The notes beneath the pieces are model-generated. The model was given only the letters and a program-made list of their open reading frames with translations, was not told the origin of the DNA and did no database searches. The translations under genes and the position numbers were made by a program. From Trichostrongylus colubriformis (taxonomy: Eukaryota > Nematoda > Chromadorea > Rhabditida > Trichostrongylidae): a stretch of DNA of 64,000 bases. Position 1 is the stretch's first letter; the number at the start of each line of letters is the position of its first letter. Positions 10,795 through 23,961 of this stretch are shown here, in pieces. The stretch covers positions 51,106,727-51,170,726 of the forward strand of contig OZ022259.1 in the NCBI GenBank assembly GCA_963978905.1, read 5' to 3'.

Positions 10795-13700
10795 GATTGG
10801 CATCTTATAGCCATGAGATGGTCACATATGGCAAACTCACATTGAAAAATATGCCTCGGGATCTACTGCTTCGCTGCGTTCCTTCGCATCCACTGGGCGA
10901 GTTGCTGCGAGGGCAAGGCAACGCTCACGGCTGGCTGGCTCAGCCCCTCGCCGTTTTCATCAACAAGTGGCTAGTGATGCAGAGGGCCCGAAAGCATGTC
11001 CTTTATCGTGAGACGTCCTAGCTTCAACGTCCTATAACTCGGGTTTTTTACAATTTAACTCCGTTCCGTTCCGTTCTATAGTATGTTGTTGGACTGCTGA
11101 GCATCTTGACTTTCATTTTCCGCATTTGCGCCGTAGTAGGCCAAAATAACCCTTTAAAGATGCATTTAACTCTGTTATCTACCAGCCTGTAGTAGAGAAT
11201 AGGAATTTGTGGAATATTTTTGTGTCTTGAAGTTCCGCTTCATCCTACGTATTCTCCTGTCCCAGGGTCTTCCGAATGCCATTTGATCAGTGCCCTGGGT
11301 TTAGCATTAAAAGTGAGAAGTTAGGTTATCCGGCCACACTCGAATCTTATAGCCATGAGATTCCCAAATTGTCGCTTGTTTACTTCCTGGCAAAGGGCCC
11401 AGTCATTAGAGTAAGTGGTAGAAGGAAACGATTATCTATTGCAATATTCAGCTAAAAGTTTTAAGGTATCGAATTTCGGAAAAAAAGTGGCAAGTGTCGC
11501 GAAACTTATGCACCCCCTACTATTCTAATTATCGTGACCCATGTCTCAAGGAATCAGTCAGCAAATTATGCATGTGTAGCCAGCTGTTCGAAGAGCGACG
11601 GGCTTTTTTTTTTTCAGGGCTAGACCCTGTCGTGAGGTTGCCAAAAAGGACAGCCAGCTGATCACGATTTGCTGGCGTGATTAAGGCGAATGTCTTTTTT
11701 TTTGCGTGCGTGTGTCGCGTTCCATGTCGGTCGGTCGGTCTGTCCTTCCTTCCGCTATATCGAATTTCAGCTTTGATTAGGCGCCGTCGTCCCGCCCTCA
11801 GGCCGTTGGGTTTTCCGATGGCACCTCGTTTTCTTAGGCTTCCTTCGACGTGTCATCTGATAACCAGCTGTCTTCTTTCGATTTTCTGCAGCAACCTCCA
11901 TAGAGTGGATTCATAGATATTCTTCAGTATCTTATGGGATTTTCAATGAACGCCTGATCATCATAAGTTTACTCTAAATTTCTATACTTACTTATTGTAT
12001 AATCTACCCTGTTTCTAAATTAGATCTTATTATAAGCGGGTTTTTGAACAGGAATGCTGGAGCAGCTTCCCATTAAGCTAATTCCTCAGAGTCGATTGTG
12101 CTTCAGGTTCCTATGTTGCTTTATAAGCAGCGCTCGGTTGCGATCGCTTACCTCCGCTCACTGTCCTGATCTTGATAATAATATAGCTGCTTCATTAGGA
12201 CCCCTTCCTACTGGGACCAAATACCACCCCTTTTTTTGACCTCCGCAGCGTCGGTAAGTGTTGCCGGATTGTTTAGTTGAAATTTTTTTGTTGCTATAAT
12301 TCATTACCTGAGCAAAAAGATAATTATTTCTCAATTTCTCAGACGGATTTGCTGCGAAATTATCTTTGCTTTTCATCTGCTTATCAAAAGTTTGGATTCT
12401 AAAGCTTACCGTGACGTTTGCAGATACGACCTCCCCCCCCCCCCCCCTCCCTCCTGTCCGGTCAAATGCGACTCCCCCTTCGAAGAATCCTCGGCTTTCG
12501 GTGTGTTCAGTCAGCATTGTTAGGTGGCTCGGCGTTTTGGCCAAATGTGGCTGACGTATCAGCGCTTGGCATCCGCACTGAAAACCCATGTCGAACTCAA
12601 AAAGCCGATGACTATGGAGGAATCGATTTTTGCATGAGAAGCTGTGTTCGTTGCTGTGAGCACGTAGGTGCTAGGCAGTAACGCATATAAATTACCTTGT
12701 GCGCCATAATATTGGCAGCACTTAATAATGTTTCTGTGAAATTGGCTATCGTAATTCTGAAAGGCTTCAGGCGCGCTTTTCACTGCAAAACGCGCAAGGA
12801 TCTACCGCTATGACTCTTTACTATATGGTAAGTATTTGTAAACAGCTGAAGTGTGTAAACAAACAACAACGATCTCTAAACGCTGAGTGAATGAGCTTGA
12901 TTCCAAACTGAGAGGCGCCCAAAGTATGCGACCTACTGTTTATAGATGCTTTTCATACCTTGGAGAGAAGGTGGACATTGTTTGGATAAATTTATGTTTT
13001 TTTCAAAAATTGCTTTAACTGTAAAATTTTTGCTCCTGTCGACAAATAGGAATGTCACAGGAATGTCACAAACTTATAAATTAAAGTTAAAGTAGTGATA
13101 GGGGGAGTTACGGTCGTATATCAAAGACCATTGAATACGAATGTCTAGGCTTTATAGCACGAAACTGAAGTAGAAATGGAATCAAACCGTCAAAATCTCA
13201 AGAAATAGGAAGCCTTTCGCACCGTCGACTCCTCGAAAGGGCGGGTTTTCTTAGCGAATGGGGCGGGCCCAGCTAGAACAAGAAGCAGCTGGCGAAAGGA
13301 CGGCTTTCATAAGTTTCGTCGGAAGTCTCGCCACAGTCTTCTTAGAATAGTATATTACAATTGAATGGCGCACTTTAGGAATTCTCATTACTCGCATCAC
13401 CTCTACCACTGTCTGTTCATATTGCTGCTCTGCTACATTTGCGAAGAACCCTACCGTCTTACCATCGGGGGAGGGGGGGGGGTTCTGCTTTTCAGAGTAC
13501 AGTTATTGCTTCTCTATTCAGTACGAGTATTTGCAAAGGCAGCGGTGTGTTACCTCCCTGGTTATTCCCAGCTGATTCCAGCAGGATTGGGAGAGGCATT
13601 GTGGTTTATGAGCAAATCTATGCAGTTGGAATTTCTTTTGCGGGAAGCAGCAGCATAATGTGGAAATGCAGGTGCTGGAGGTACAGTGCTGGTGAAGTGA

Positions 13701-14232
13701 AGGAAAGAAACCTGGACCCCTGAGTTGGCTGGGTTTTACGCTGTTGTGTTCCGGTGTCCCCATCGATCACAGCCACCCGAATCTGTGATGTGTAGCTGTC
13801 AAGAGCAGCAGCGCATTATGTACTTCCTTGGATGCGTGAGCAACAGGGGACGGGAAGCCACAAGGGCTGGTCCTTGTTGAATTAAGCTCCGCCCACGTTA
13901 CCCGCGTGAACGAAGCTTTTGGCGTGTATTTACAAAATTTTGTTCTTATTTTTATGAAGGAGCTAATTTCTGTGTTTAACCTCCGTCAAAGAGCACGTGC
14001 GAAACGGAGGTTAAACTACTTTTTTGCAATATGGGAGTAACAAAAGACAAAAAGTCCGCGAACTATCCCTCGAAAGGGGCCGTAGTGGAGGGTTTCATCA
14101 CAGATTTCGATTATTTGGATAGAAACATCTGTTTTTGTTGGTCCAATCCAAGCTCTAAGAGTTCGAGGAGTTCCTGGCAAACAGTTTTTACATTTTGTAT
14201 TTAGATTTCGCAATGCTATGACCCAACCACAC

Positions 14233-14991
14233 TCAATGATTGATCTGCAGTAACACAATGAAATCAGAAAAGAAGCTCCACTTACACGAAGTGTCGTCGT
14301 TCAAGCAAACTCGTCCCGTTAAACGCTTGTGAATCCCACGATGATGCCATTGTTCTCGCTTCCGTTGGTCTTTCTTCTCTTTCGCGCGCTCTTTCACCGC
14401 TGCTCGGTCGAACGTAGCATGAGGGAGAAGCCTGACTGTGCAAACAGTGAATCGGAGCAGCAGCTTGCGTGTCGATTTCGACATCGCCCTCACGGTGGCA
14501 CCAGCTCACCGCCCCAGCTTTTTCTATTGACTTAATTGACTCATTCCACTTTTCCTGAATGTTCCTCTTTACAGTAATCGCATGGAGCGGTCGCTTAACA
14601 CCGTATACTTTTGTCCTCACGTCCCTTCCTGGCCCTCCAGCTTTGATCGATCCCCACGCAAAGGATCAAATTTCAGCTTTTTCCGGTGTATAGTTTCCAT
14701 TTTCGTCCTCATTTGCTGGCTAAATGCACTCTTGGTGGTGGTTGTATATCGTGAGAATAGGATTTCGAAATGCAGCATGCCAACTGGGGTGCTGTAGCAG
14801 TTGGATCCTAAAGTGATTACGTCTGTGTCCTGCACCTTATACTGGGCGTAGGACACGGTAATCGCCTCAGGAGCAAGTTGGATACGGCGCTCCTGGCTCG
14901 CACGCGTCGCGTCGCATGCTGCGCTGCGAAATACTGAAATAGCTGACGATACACACCCCTTGGCAGATGCTTCTATGTTCGCTTTATTCAA
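14233..14991 (-). other. Overlapping minus-strand open frames, possible unassigned exons
   Basis: Three minus-strand frames (14991-14617, 14620-14282 and 14493-14233) are longer than their surroundings would predict. They contain a basic stretch (KERAKEKKDQRKREQ) and a segment DPLRGDRSKLEGQEG that ends near a donor-like GTGAGG. I found no set of acceptors and donors that joins them in phase and no family resemblance. They may be exons of an unknown gene, a decayed gene, or chance. No function is proposed. Confidence 0.2.
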
Positions 14992-15483
14992 ATTATTTAA
15001 ATTTGGAAAAGGAGCAGTCTTTTACAAATATCTTCACGTAAGTTTATGTAAGTTTCCTCGGTACAAAGCGCAGTGAAGCGCGTTTCTCCGCTCCTGCTCA
15101 CCTTGCGGATGGATCTCAAAGAGGGCAATGTCTGTCTAATTTTTAATCGATGACAGTGAAATGAGAGTCATGAAGCCACGAACTTCCTATTATTTGTGTG
15201 GTGCTCAGCTCATGAGATAGACGTGACGCATTCTTTTTGAGATCCATGCAGCTCTACCTAAATTGAAAATGAAGTCGTATGTGAACGATCTTCGTTGAAG
15301 GAATTTTCTAAATTTCCGTTTTCTCTGCTCCACGCTGTTGCGTTAAAAGCGCGTGAGCGTTGAGCGCGTTGACTTGGTCTCTCACTGAGAACTGGGCCCC
15401 AATTCTAACTGCTGATGTCGGCCGGAAGCTTGTTTCGCGGCATCTTGTCTCAGTTCGGTTAAGGTCATACGGATCTGTGATAA

Positions 15484-15625
15484 GCCGCCGTCAGACTTTG
15501 CGATCGTGCGATCTCCAGCGTCGCACTTTCGCACGTGAAGTTGCGGCATTGCACAATCTTAAGGTCGTATAATAGTATCGCGTGCGAAAGTGCGAAGCCA
15601 CAAAACCGCAAAAGCTGACGGCGGC
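15484..15625. mobile_element. MITE, family 1
   Basis: Begins GCCGCCGTCAGACTTTGCG and ends in the inverse (GCTGACGGCGGC). The internal GCACGTGAAGTTGCGGCATTG matches the other four copies. Non-coding and intergenic. Confidence 0.8.
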
Positions 15626-16540
15626 CACACGTCGCAAAGGAATGAGAAGCTTGTTTCTCACTTGTAGCACCCTATTAGGAGTTCAGAGCCTGCATATCGC
15701 CGCAATCGTGCCACATATCGTTATCACTAAGTCTTAGGTATTCATTTGTCGTGAAATAGTACCCCCTTCCCGAACACACATTTATTGATCCCGCTACCCT
15801 TTACTCCAGGTTACCGCACTCATTTTGACTTCAGAGGTGTAAGAAGTAGAAAGACGTTTCTGGTCTCTGTACTTTTTTCTGTGGCTCCATACCAAGTTCC
15901 TCGTCGTCTATTGGTTTGTGAATCGAGAGCATTGCCGGTGACATACGTCAACGATTTAAGTGATGGTTGTGCCAGTGATTATGCTAATCATTTCCTACTT
16001 TCAACAGTGTTCGGCAACTTGCACTGCTACGGGCTAAGTGACCTACAGTTGTTTTGCAATTATCTTACCATATACTTACCGTGTACTTTATGGACTAAAG
16101 ACCTTCACCCCATGGCTACTGCTTGGTTACCGTGAATGCTGAAATGCAGTAGTACATGCAATAGTACATGCCATATAAATGGCCAAGTAGGGCGAGTGGG
16201 GTCCCATGTATGGAGGATGTTATGGATTAGCACGTTGTCAGGAAAATGCAGGTGCAAGTATGAGTCCCGTTCTAGCCACATATGGATTTCTGTGATAAAA
16301 TTAAGCTACTTTATGTTTTTTAACCCTATGTCCCATCTTTAAATTATGCGATACTCACTCTCAGGGTTTTCATTGAATTTGCTAAATCGAAAAATGAAAA
16401 GCCGTAATAAAACAATAAAATATTATAAAAAATTGGGCATTGTAAATAAATCAATAAATGTTCAGAATGGCATGAAAGTAATTTCTGATGATATTGAGGG
16501 AGTAAAAGGGAGGTGCACTAGAACAAAGAAGGGACTAGTC

Positions 16541-16948
16541 TTAAAGGCACCATTAGGGGTAAGGGAAAACTGAGATCTGGGAGTACATGTTCTCTGAAAA
16601 CGAACCTTCTACTTCACAGGAGGTCATATGTGGCGAAAATCGCATTGAAAAAACCCGGCTTGGGATCTTATAACGACCCCGCAGCACGGCATATCGTGTT
16701 ATGCGGCCGGGGGAGTCGCCGTGGAGGGGTGGGACAACGATCGCGGCAGGCTGGTTCAGACTCTGGCCTGTCTTCAGTCCATTCCGGCTAAAGACGCAGA
16801 GGACGAGTGAGAAATGGGGGATTTTCGGGTTCCTATTACTCGGTTTTTACGCCGTTTTATGTCGTTCTTTCTCTACTCTTATATTGCTAAGCACCTCTAC
16901 TTTCGTAGTCCCCCAACTTAATAAATTTACCCCTAACGGTGTCTTTAA
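16541..16948. mobile_element. MITE with TTAA ends, full-length copy, about 408 bp
   Basis: Left end TTAAAGGCACCATTAGGGG and right end CCCCTAACGGTGTCTTTAA are inverted matches. TTAA is present at both tips and would be the target-site duplication. The internal order is the same as at 22632-23055 and in the truncated copy at 8811. TTAA duplication is typical of piggyBac-type elements, but the terminal bases do not settle the superfamily. No transposase is present. Confidence 0.75.
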
Positions 16949-17945
16949 GCATCGCAAATCTTTTATCCTTCCTTGGGCTTTTGAATGTTTGGAGCTTCAC
17001 TGTTGTACTTTAAAATCAGCAGTTAAATAAACGGAAATAGCCCTGCCCCATCCCTAACCCATAGGTCCATACGAATTCTTAGCTTTGGCTTCGAGCCAAT
17101 GCCCAAGAGAACCTATCGCTACTTACGTCATCAATGCGGTGTTCAACACTCTCGCAATCACTTTCTTTTACATTCCATGTCGTCACATGCACAACCACGC
17201 CTGCCCGCGTTTTCCCTGTCCCCTCCACAATCTTCTCCCCGTACGGCCTCGTTTTTCCGATGCTGATATGATTACGGGTGAATGGTGCACATCGTTGATT
17301 TCGCGAAGTTAGTCATTTCACCGAAATGTCACCGTCATTGTTTTATTTAAGTATTTCGAAAGCCATTCACTGCGCTTTTATTTGATCTTTTGAAGCAGAA
17401 ATGTTTAAATTGTCTACCAGAAATGGTAGCTTCCCACACGAACTGAGTGTCATTAGGGAACATGTGATCGATACAGGAAAAAACGTGCGGCCAAGACCAA
17501 TACACTATCATCGATCCCATATGTTTGCTTGTAAACCATGCATACATATAACCGTTGTTCCTGATTGCTCCGTAATTTTGCTTTTATTTATTTATTTATT
17601 TGTTTATTTATTTATTTACTTTTCACGTCATTGGACATGCCATTGAGTGGTTTTTTGTTTTTTACCTGTTTTTTGTTTTTTAACTATTCATTTCTCCTCA
17701 GGTCTTTTATTTACCCCAGTGATTTTTTTGTGTAGCGTGTGTAGCATTAGATCCGGTTTTTGCAGGCGCGACACGAATGTGCCAGTAACAGTAAGAGTGT
17801 GCCCGAGTCTTCATTATGAAACACCTGGGAGTGAAGAGTCGGTGTCAAGTGTCACAACAATGCATCGCTGTAATTTTGGAACAAAGTTTGCCGCGCGCGG
17901 CCAAAAACTGGACCTGGTAATCGTGTGCTCTACATTGTCAATGGA

Positions 17946-18360
17946 GTCGTCCACGGAAAAATGAGTTTCTATGTTAACCGTATATTTATGTTGTATTTGC
18001 CTAATGTGGGTCGCATGCAAGGTTTCACTCGGTAAAATGTGAATCTGGCTAAGACACACTATAAAGTCTTGGCCAGGTGGGCGGGGCCTCCGGACAAGTG
18101 TCCACCCAGGCGTCCGCCGCGGTCGGGCGCATTGTGGGAATAGAAAGTCATGTGAACATCCCACTCTCCGTTCTCAATCGCGGCGAACGACGGGACGGGG
18201 CTTTCACTTGGGGGCCCCGCCCACCCGGCGAGAATTCGGAGAGCTGTATGTTAGCCAAATCCTCACTTTTTTCGCGTGAAACTTTGCATGGGACCCCCAT
18301 GAGGTAAATACAACACAAATATAAGGGTAGCAGAGAACACATTCTTCCTTGGACGACTCC
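17946..18360. mobile_element. MITE, family 3 (GTCCACGGAAAAATGAG termini)
   Basis: The left arm starts TCGTCCACGGAAAAATGAG and the right arm ends with a decayed inverse (TTCCTTGGACGACTCC). Both arms carry the subterminal signature CGCATGCAAGGTTTCA or its inverse TGAAACTTTGCATG. Related copies are at 22230-22630 and, more diverged in the middle, at about 19285-19680, 25728-26190 and 51100-51497. Confidence 0.75.
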
Positions 18361-19284
18361 TTTATGGAGTGCAATAGCCAGGGCCAGCTGGGTTCTCTGC
18401 GTCTTTCTCCCATGAGGCGAAGTAGTCTTATAAGTGATGTGTCAAGTATATTCTATCGAATTAAAATTTGCATATGTCAAGCGCCTGTCAAGGTCAATCA
18501 CATAGCATGTGATTGTTTAAAGTGACAAGAACCACCAAGACCAGATTCTATCGAGTTCATCGATTTACTTACTTAAGTGATAGATGTCGACTGAAATCTG
18601 AGCTTCAGCATGTTGCCTCTGACAATTTGTCCAGCTGTTTCACTGTTTACTCGTTGATTCGCTGACGTCTGCTTTTCCATTGTTCATGGGTGCTCGCTCT
18701 GCTTTTGATCAATAGGAAATTCATTGTATGTTTTCGGGTCCTATACAGAATGAGATTGTTACGGTAAAGATGTGTGCATGTGCCTTTAATATTTTATTAA
18801 CGTCTGTGTATGTGAGTATGGCGTTAGATTTCATTTCTGAGGCGTCAATGTGCCTTCATAAACGCACACGATTCCACAAAATGAATAGCGGAATGTCTAG
18901 AGCTGCGATAAATCAAAAATAGCGTGAACTTGAAAAGGAAGTCATTTCGGATTGATCTAAAACACCCTTTTTCTCAGCTGTGTAGATTTCTAGTTTTTAC
19001 ATATTGATTTCTATTTCACTAGTTGACTAATAGATTTCTGATAAACTATAACCATTCGGAATTGTAAGTGGAGCATCGGCCTCGCTATTTTTCTAGCACC
19101 TGTATAAGCAGTGCTCCTTCTGAAGAGAAGAGGCTCAGCGATTAGCATTGCTTTTGTTGTCTAAATGGCTCGTGAATCGTTCCTGAGTCTCACCACGAAA
19201 ATCCGTAGAATTAGGTCTCGGAATTCTTCAAAGAAATGCAAAGATAAAAAAAATCGCCCGCAAAAATTCAGGTTCTTCTGTGCC

Positions 19285-19680
19285 CATTTATGTCGTATTT
19301 GCCCAAAGACTGCATGCAACGCTACGAAAAAACAATAATCCGGATAGAGCTCCTCGAAGTGATAACTGACGGGGTGGGGGTGTCGGAGGGGGCACGGGCA
19401 CGAGGGCTCCAGGAGCAAAGAGGTGACGGTCACGAGGTCAGGGATGCAGAGTGCGAAGAATCAACTGGGCGCGAAAATTTGAACTACGCTTTCTCGCCGT
19501 CGGCTGTTCAAATGTTGATCTGCGAGGATTCAAACGTGTTGCTGTTCTTCCAGTTTCTCGTTCTCTGCTTTGGAACAAAGAGAATTTCTCGGTTCTTCTC
19601 GTGTTTCTGTTCATGTCCTGTTCCTTATAGAGTAATTTTCAAAGAAGTTAGAAATATGGAGTTACCGTAGACGATTCCTT
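19285..19680. mobile_element. MITE, family 3 variant
   Basis: Shares its interior with 25728-26190 (AGAGCTCCTCGAAGTGA, GGAGCAAAGAGGTGACGGTCA, GGCGCGAAAATTT) and ends GTAGACGATTCC, the family 3 right terminus. The left terminus is degraded. Non-coding. Confidence 0.6.
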
Positions 19681-19782
19681 CAGAGACACTGAGAGGGGGC
19701 AATTTTGGCCTACGTCACTCACTTGTAGCACACACGACGCCTAGCCAAGACGTTGAATGTGAATTCATTCGATATTTCCTAT

Positions 19783-20240
19783 TAGGTTGATGCACAATTT
19801 CTGCGACACTTCAAAATCCTTTCCGATAATGCCCATTCCGTGCCTTTCGTGGATCATCCACCTGTATGATGTAGGACATTCCCTTTCCAACTTGTAGAGA
19901 AATTTGTATATGAAGAGGCTCCGTTTGATCTAAGCAAAAATGACTCCAGTTGAAGACTCTATACTTCGCTCCGTCATTTATTACGAGTACCCTCTTAAGT
20001 ACTCCGCAAAGAAGGTGGCTGCCGTTTGGGGAAGACGTCATTCATCATGCCACAGTATTGTTGGTTACACCGTTTCAATTCAAGAGATACGAGTTTTTTG
20101 GTCAAACATGTACAGGGCGTTCATCGACCACACATGATAGTGTAATCCTTGAAGGTCTCGAAGCGAATCCAAAAGCGATTGCAAGAGAAATAGCTACTAT
20201 ACTGAGGGTATCCCACACTACAATGAGCAGACGGCTCAGG
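19783..20240 (+). pseudogene. Mariner-type transposase relic (5' part, frameshifted)
   Basis: A mariner-like terminal repeat (TTAGGTTGATGCACAATTT) starts at about 19783 after a TA. Downstream, two overlapping plus frames give pieces of the N-terminal DNA-binding region: SILRSVIYYEYPLKYSA in one frame (from about 19955), then FGEDVIH and, at 20139-20237, EANPKAIAREIATIL followed by RVSHTTMSRRL in another. This is the second helix-turn-helix of mariner transposases. At least one frameshift is needed to connect them. The catalytic DD(34)D part and the right terminal repeat are absent, so the element is dead. Confidence 0.75.
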
Positions 20241-22229
20241 ATCTCTTCGCGGTATGGGTATTTCACCAACTCTGTGAAATACCCATACCACGTATTTCGC
20301 CGACGATGCTTCAGTGATGCCACACTGCCTCGCTTGAGGGCTGCCATGCCAAACCACTGGCACTCGCACCCGGGTTTCGCTGCACTCGGTACCTTCAGGC
20401 GTTATAGACTATGAGACACTTCACACTCGTCCTCCATGCTTCCTTTTTCTCACTTTTTGCCTCAATTAGTGATTTCTGTGGTACAGCCGTACTGCATGTT
20501 GGGTCAAATACGTTATGTACAAGTATTGCCTCTCAAACTCACCAGGGTATGGAAAGTTTGTGGTTTTTGATGTGCTCCGATCTCGTTGTGCGACTCGTTA
20601 CGGCACGTGAGGCCAGTGCGTCCCGAGCTCAGTACATAAGAGACGGTTTTCTACTTTTTTTTTCGATTTCCGGCCTTGTTACGACTTCGCCACATCACCG
20701 TTTCCTTATCATTTGAAACTTTTTTTATTCATTTCCACTTCTGTTGTTATCTTTGTTGTACTTCAATTTTTTGTGGAGTAATTTCTTCAATTTCTCGTAT
20801 CCTTCAATCTCATACAGTGATTCCATTTGCTAGCGGGAACACGTCATTCGGTTGAGTATCGGAATCCTCGTTATTCGATCATTAGCGAGATTACGAGAAG
20901 GAACTTATTCGACCTATAACCAAGCTAAGCCTCCGTCAAAAATTGCTTGGAGGAACTCGTATTTGGATTGGAAGGTCGAGGGCCTAATTTTCAAGAACTC
21001 GTCGACAAGTCCCCGAAACTCCGCAGCGTTGAGTAACTTTTGACCATTGAGAAATTTTCTGCCAGTAGCTGATCTCTGAGAAGGTTTCGGTAATCACACT
21101 TTGTATTTACTATGTACTAGGTAGAACGATTATCTATTGGCCACCTTTTGGTGCCGACTGGAGGAAGGTTTTTGGACAAGAGAAAGGGTAAGGGTGGTCG
21201 TTAGTCATGAAATTCTCAGGAGGTCGTACTGCAGACACACTTTCTAGAGAGGATCACAGCGGAACACCCTCTTTGGAGAGGCTCATAGTTTTCGAAAATC
21301 TCCCTCGGCGCCAGGCTTAACCCTGCATTTAATCGCATTTAACCTTCTATAGAACGATTCGCGCATACTGTGGTAGTCTCACTTTGATCAAACCATGTCC
21401 CGTTCCACCTTTGCCGGTTTTACTTTGGTGAGGCGACGCTCGTTAACCAACGGAAGTGCAAGTTTGTGTTAGAACAACAAATTGTTTTTTATTTTTGCTT
21501 TGGCTCAGCATGAAGGAGGGCTAGGACGTTACGAAAGTTCGGGAGCCTTCATGGAACAAATTCTTGGGCTTTTGGGTTTTATCTCCACCAAACCGCCAAT
21601 ATCTTTGTTCTCTCTTGCCCACCCCCCCCCCCCTCCCACCAACATATGGACGATGGAATTGGGGTGGGGTAAGAAGATGCCTCTAGTAGTAATTGTTGAT
21701 AGAATCGTGGATAAAATTCCGTCCAGAATGGTTGACCCTTTCTTCTTTACATTCAGGACTGTATTTCCTGGCAGTTGAGGATATTGAGCGGTTTTTCCAG
21801 GTCGTTATGTGAGTTAAATGACCGCTTCAAGTCGCCCCCACCTTTGGGTGGAAAGCGAAGCGTAGTGTACCCCAGACAACCCAACTATTCCGTCAGTTTA
21901 CCCAGCAAGGGACAAACTACATGGCGTCCTTCATCCACGTTGGTTGATTTATTTTTGTGGAGATCAAGCAGAGAGGAAAACGAGGAAAATGTAGAAAGGG
22001 CAGTTCAACAGGCGCTGCCACGTGAGGCGTAGGCTTATGTGTGAGGGTCAGGTTACCTAACGTCATATCACTAGAAGATGGGTATCAATCACATATAGGA
22101 AGAGCTTATTCGATGTGGCCGGCGTAACGTGATTTTCGGATGAGACGTTGAGCCACAGCGATCTTCCTGTAAACTTATTGTCGTCGGATATCTTTTTGTG
22201 TAAGTGAGATTGAGAACCGAACTTGAAGG

Positions 22230-22630
22230 AATCGTCTACGGAAAAATGAGCTTTTATGTTACCCCTATATTTATGTTGCTTTTGCCTAATGTGGGCCGCA
22301 TGCAAAGTTTCACTCCAAAAAATGTGTATCTGGCTAATATACAGCACCACAAAGTCTTGGCCTGGTGGGCGGGACTTTCGAGCAAGTGCCCACCTTGTAG
22401 AAACAGAAAGTTACATAAACATTCCCACTCTCTGTTCCATCTGTTCTCTACCGCGGCGGGCGACAGGACTAAATTTTTACTTGGAGGCCACGGCCACCCG
22501 GCCAAGAATTTGGGAAGCTCTATCTCCGCCAATTAGCTTTTTTCGCATGAAACTTTGCATGCGGCCCTTATTAGGCACACACAATAATTATAAGGGCAAC
22601 AAACAAACTAAATTTTCCGTAAACGATTCC
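22230..22630. mobile_element. MITE, family 3, best-preserved copy
   Basis: Left arm ATCGTCTACGGAAAAATGAG; right arm ends TTTTCCGTAAACGATTCC. GGGCCGCATGCAAAGTTTCA in the left arm is mirrored by TGAAACTTTGCATGCGGCCC in the right arm. The arms are about 110 bp, with a GC-rich centre (GGTGGGCGGGAC ... CGGCCACCCGGCC). It abuts a TTAA-family MITE at 22632. Confidence 0.8.
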
Positions 22631-22631
22631 T

Positions 22632-23055
22632 TTAAAGGCACTGTTAGGGATAAGAGGGTAGTGAGACTCTGAAATACATCTTCTCTGTTAACATACACAA
22701 CTTCAAGAACGTGATGTGTGACAAATCTCGCATTGAAAAAGCGCAGCTTGAGGTTTTATCACGATCCCGCTGCACCTCGAGTCGTTCTGCCGTTCATCCA
22801 CTGAGGACGTTCCACTAGTCGGCGTGTGTGGGACAGAGTTTGCAGCCAGCTGATTTAGCCCCTCGCTCGTCTGAATTCATCCCACCGGCTAGTGACGCAG
22901 ATTACCGCGAAATCAAGGATTTTTTCGGGATTCTATCTCCCGTTTTCCACCGTTTTATTACGTTCTGTCTCCTCTCACCACACTGCTGAGCCTCTCTATT
23001 ATCATATTCTGCGATTATCCCCTAATCTGCCAATTTACCCCTTCCGATGTCTCTA
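22632..23055. mobile_element. MITE with TTAA ends, second full-length copy
   Basis: Starts TTAAAGGCACTGTTAGGG and ends near CCCCTTCCGATGTCTCTAGAA, where the right TTAA is mutated. Internal blocks (GATCCCGCTGCACC, CATTGAAAAAGCGCAGCTTG, TTTCGGGATTCTATCTCCC) match the copy at 16541. It lies directly against the family 3 element to its left, and a further partial copy (GCGGCCGGCTTATTTATT, GACGCAGAGGGACTCGAG) is visible at about 23560-23850. Confidence 0.7.
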
Positions 23056-23961
23056 GAATGGCACTGGACCAGAGGCTGCAGTTGTAGCGAGCATGGTACG
23101 TGCGTATCTCAACTTCGCGCTCTTCGCTCTATTATCTATATCGGTCCTATATTGCTACTTCAAGAATGCTCGCTGAAAAATAGCGTATTTTCTTCTGTGA
23201 ATCGAGGAATCTGCATCTGTAAAAAATTTTCTTCGAGTTGCAAGATAATGGATAGGTTAGAGGTGCCGTAGCGTTAGAAAATTCGTAAAATCAAAGTCCG
23301 CCAAGGCCAACCGAGCCTTCATTCTCCTGGTACAGGAGATGTCGACGCCTGCCTCAGCCGTGAATACTCCCACATTTCTTTCCTGAGACCAGAAGTCTGC
23401 CCGAATACCTTTGCAAAATCAGGGGAAAGAAAAATGCGCAGCGCATCCCGAAGTGCCTAATTGCTATCAGCGTCGATCCTACTCTATGAGCCTTTTTACT
23501 AGGAATCGGAACATCTGCCATCTTGATTATCCCTTCTATGAGAAAAGCCAGTCGCACATCAATATTCATCCTATATCCGCACAGCGAGTCGTTCTGCAGT
23601 TCACCAGTCGGGCGCCGGGCGTGTTGCAGGTGAGGGCGGGACATCGTTTGCGGCCGGCTTATTTATTTATTTGTTCGCGGCCTCTTATCGTCTGCAGTCT
23701 ATTCTCAGCTAGAGACGCAGAGGGACTCGAGAGAGGAGAGAGTTTTCGGATTGCTATATTCGCCGTTTTCTTCCTTTCTTTATTGTCACACTGCTAAGCA
23801 CCCCTTCTTTCATATTCCATAGTCTGCTAAAATTAGCCCTTCCGATTTCTTTCAAAAGGAAAAATAGCTTGGTTTGCCGTCTCTGCATAACCTATGAGAT
23901 TATGTATCTCGTGATTTGTTTTAATCTAGCTATCATTCCAGTGACCTTGGTCGCCCCAAGC

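Larger units (their letters stand above)
8277..23941. other. Gene-poor, repeat-rich interval of 15.7 kb
   Basis: I could not assemble a spliced gene here. The contents I can name are MITE-like elements (listed separately), one mariner relic, a 47-bp tandem duplication, homopolymer C/G runs at about 12427-12446, 13467-13481 and 21620-21632, and a perfect small hairpin arm pair (TTAACCTCCGT ... ACGGAGGTTAA) at about 13977-14016. Unassigned stretches with nothing further visible include about 11.2-13.9, 15.0-15.4, 15.7-16.5, 18.4-19.2 and 20.4-22.2 kb. Open frames there are short, lack splice context and often coincide with repeats. Confidence 0.5.

Noticed and set aside
15785..16135. 116-codon plus-strand frame
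   Set aside because: No domain, no splice or trans-splice context, and no homologue recognised.
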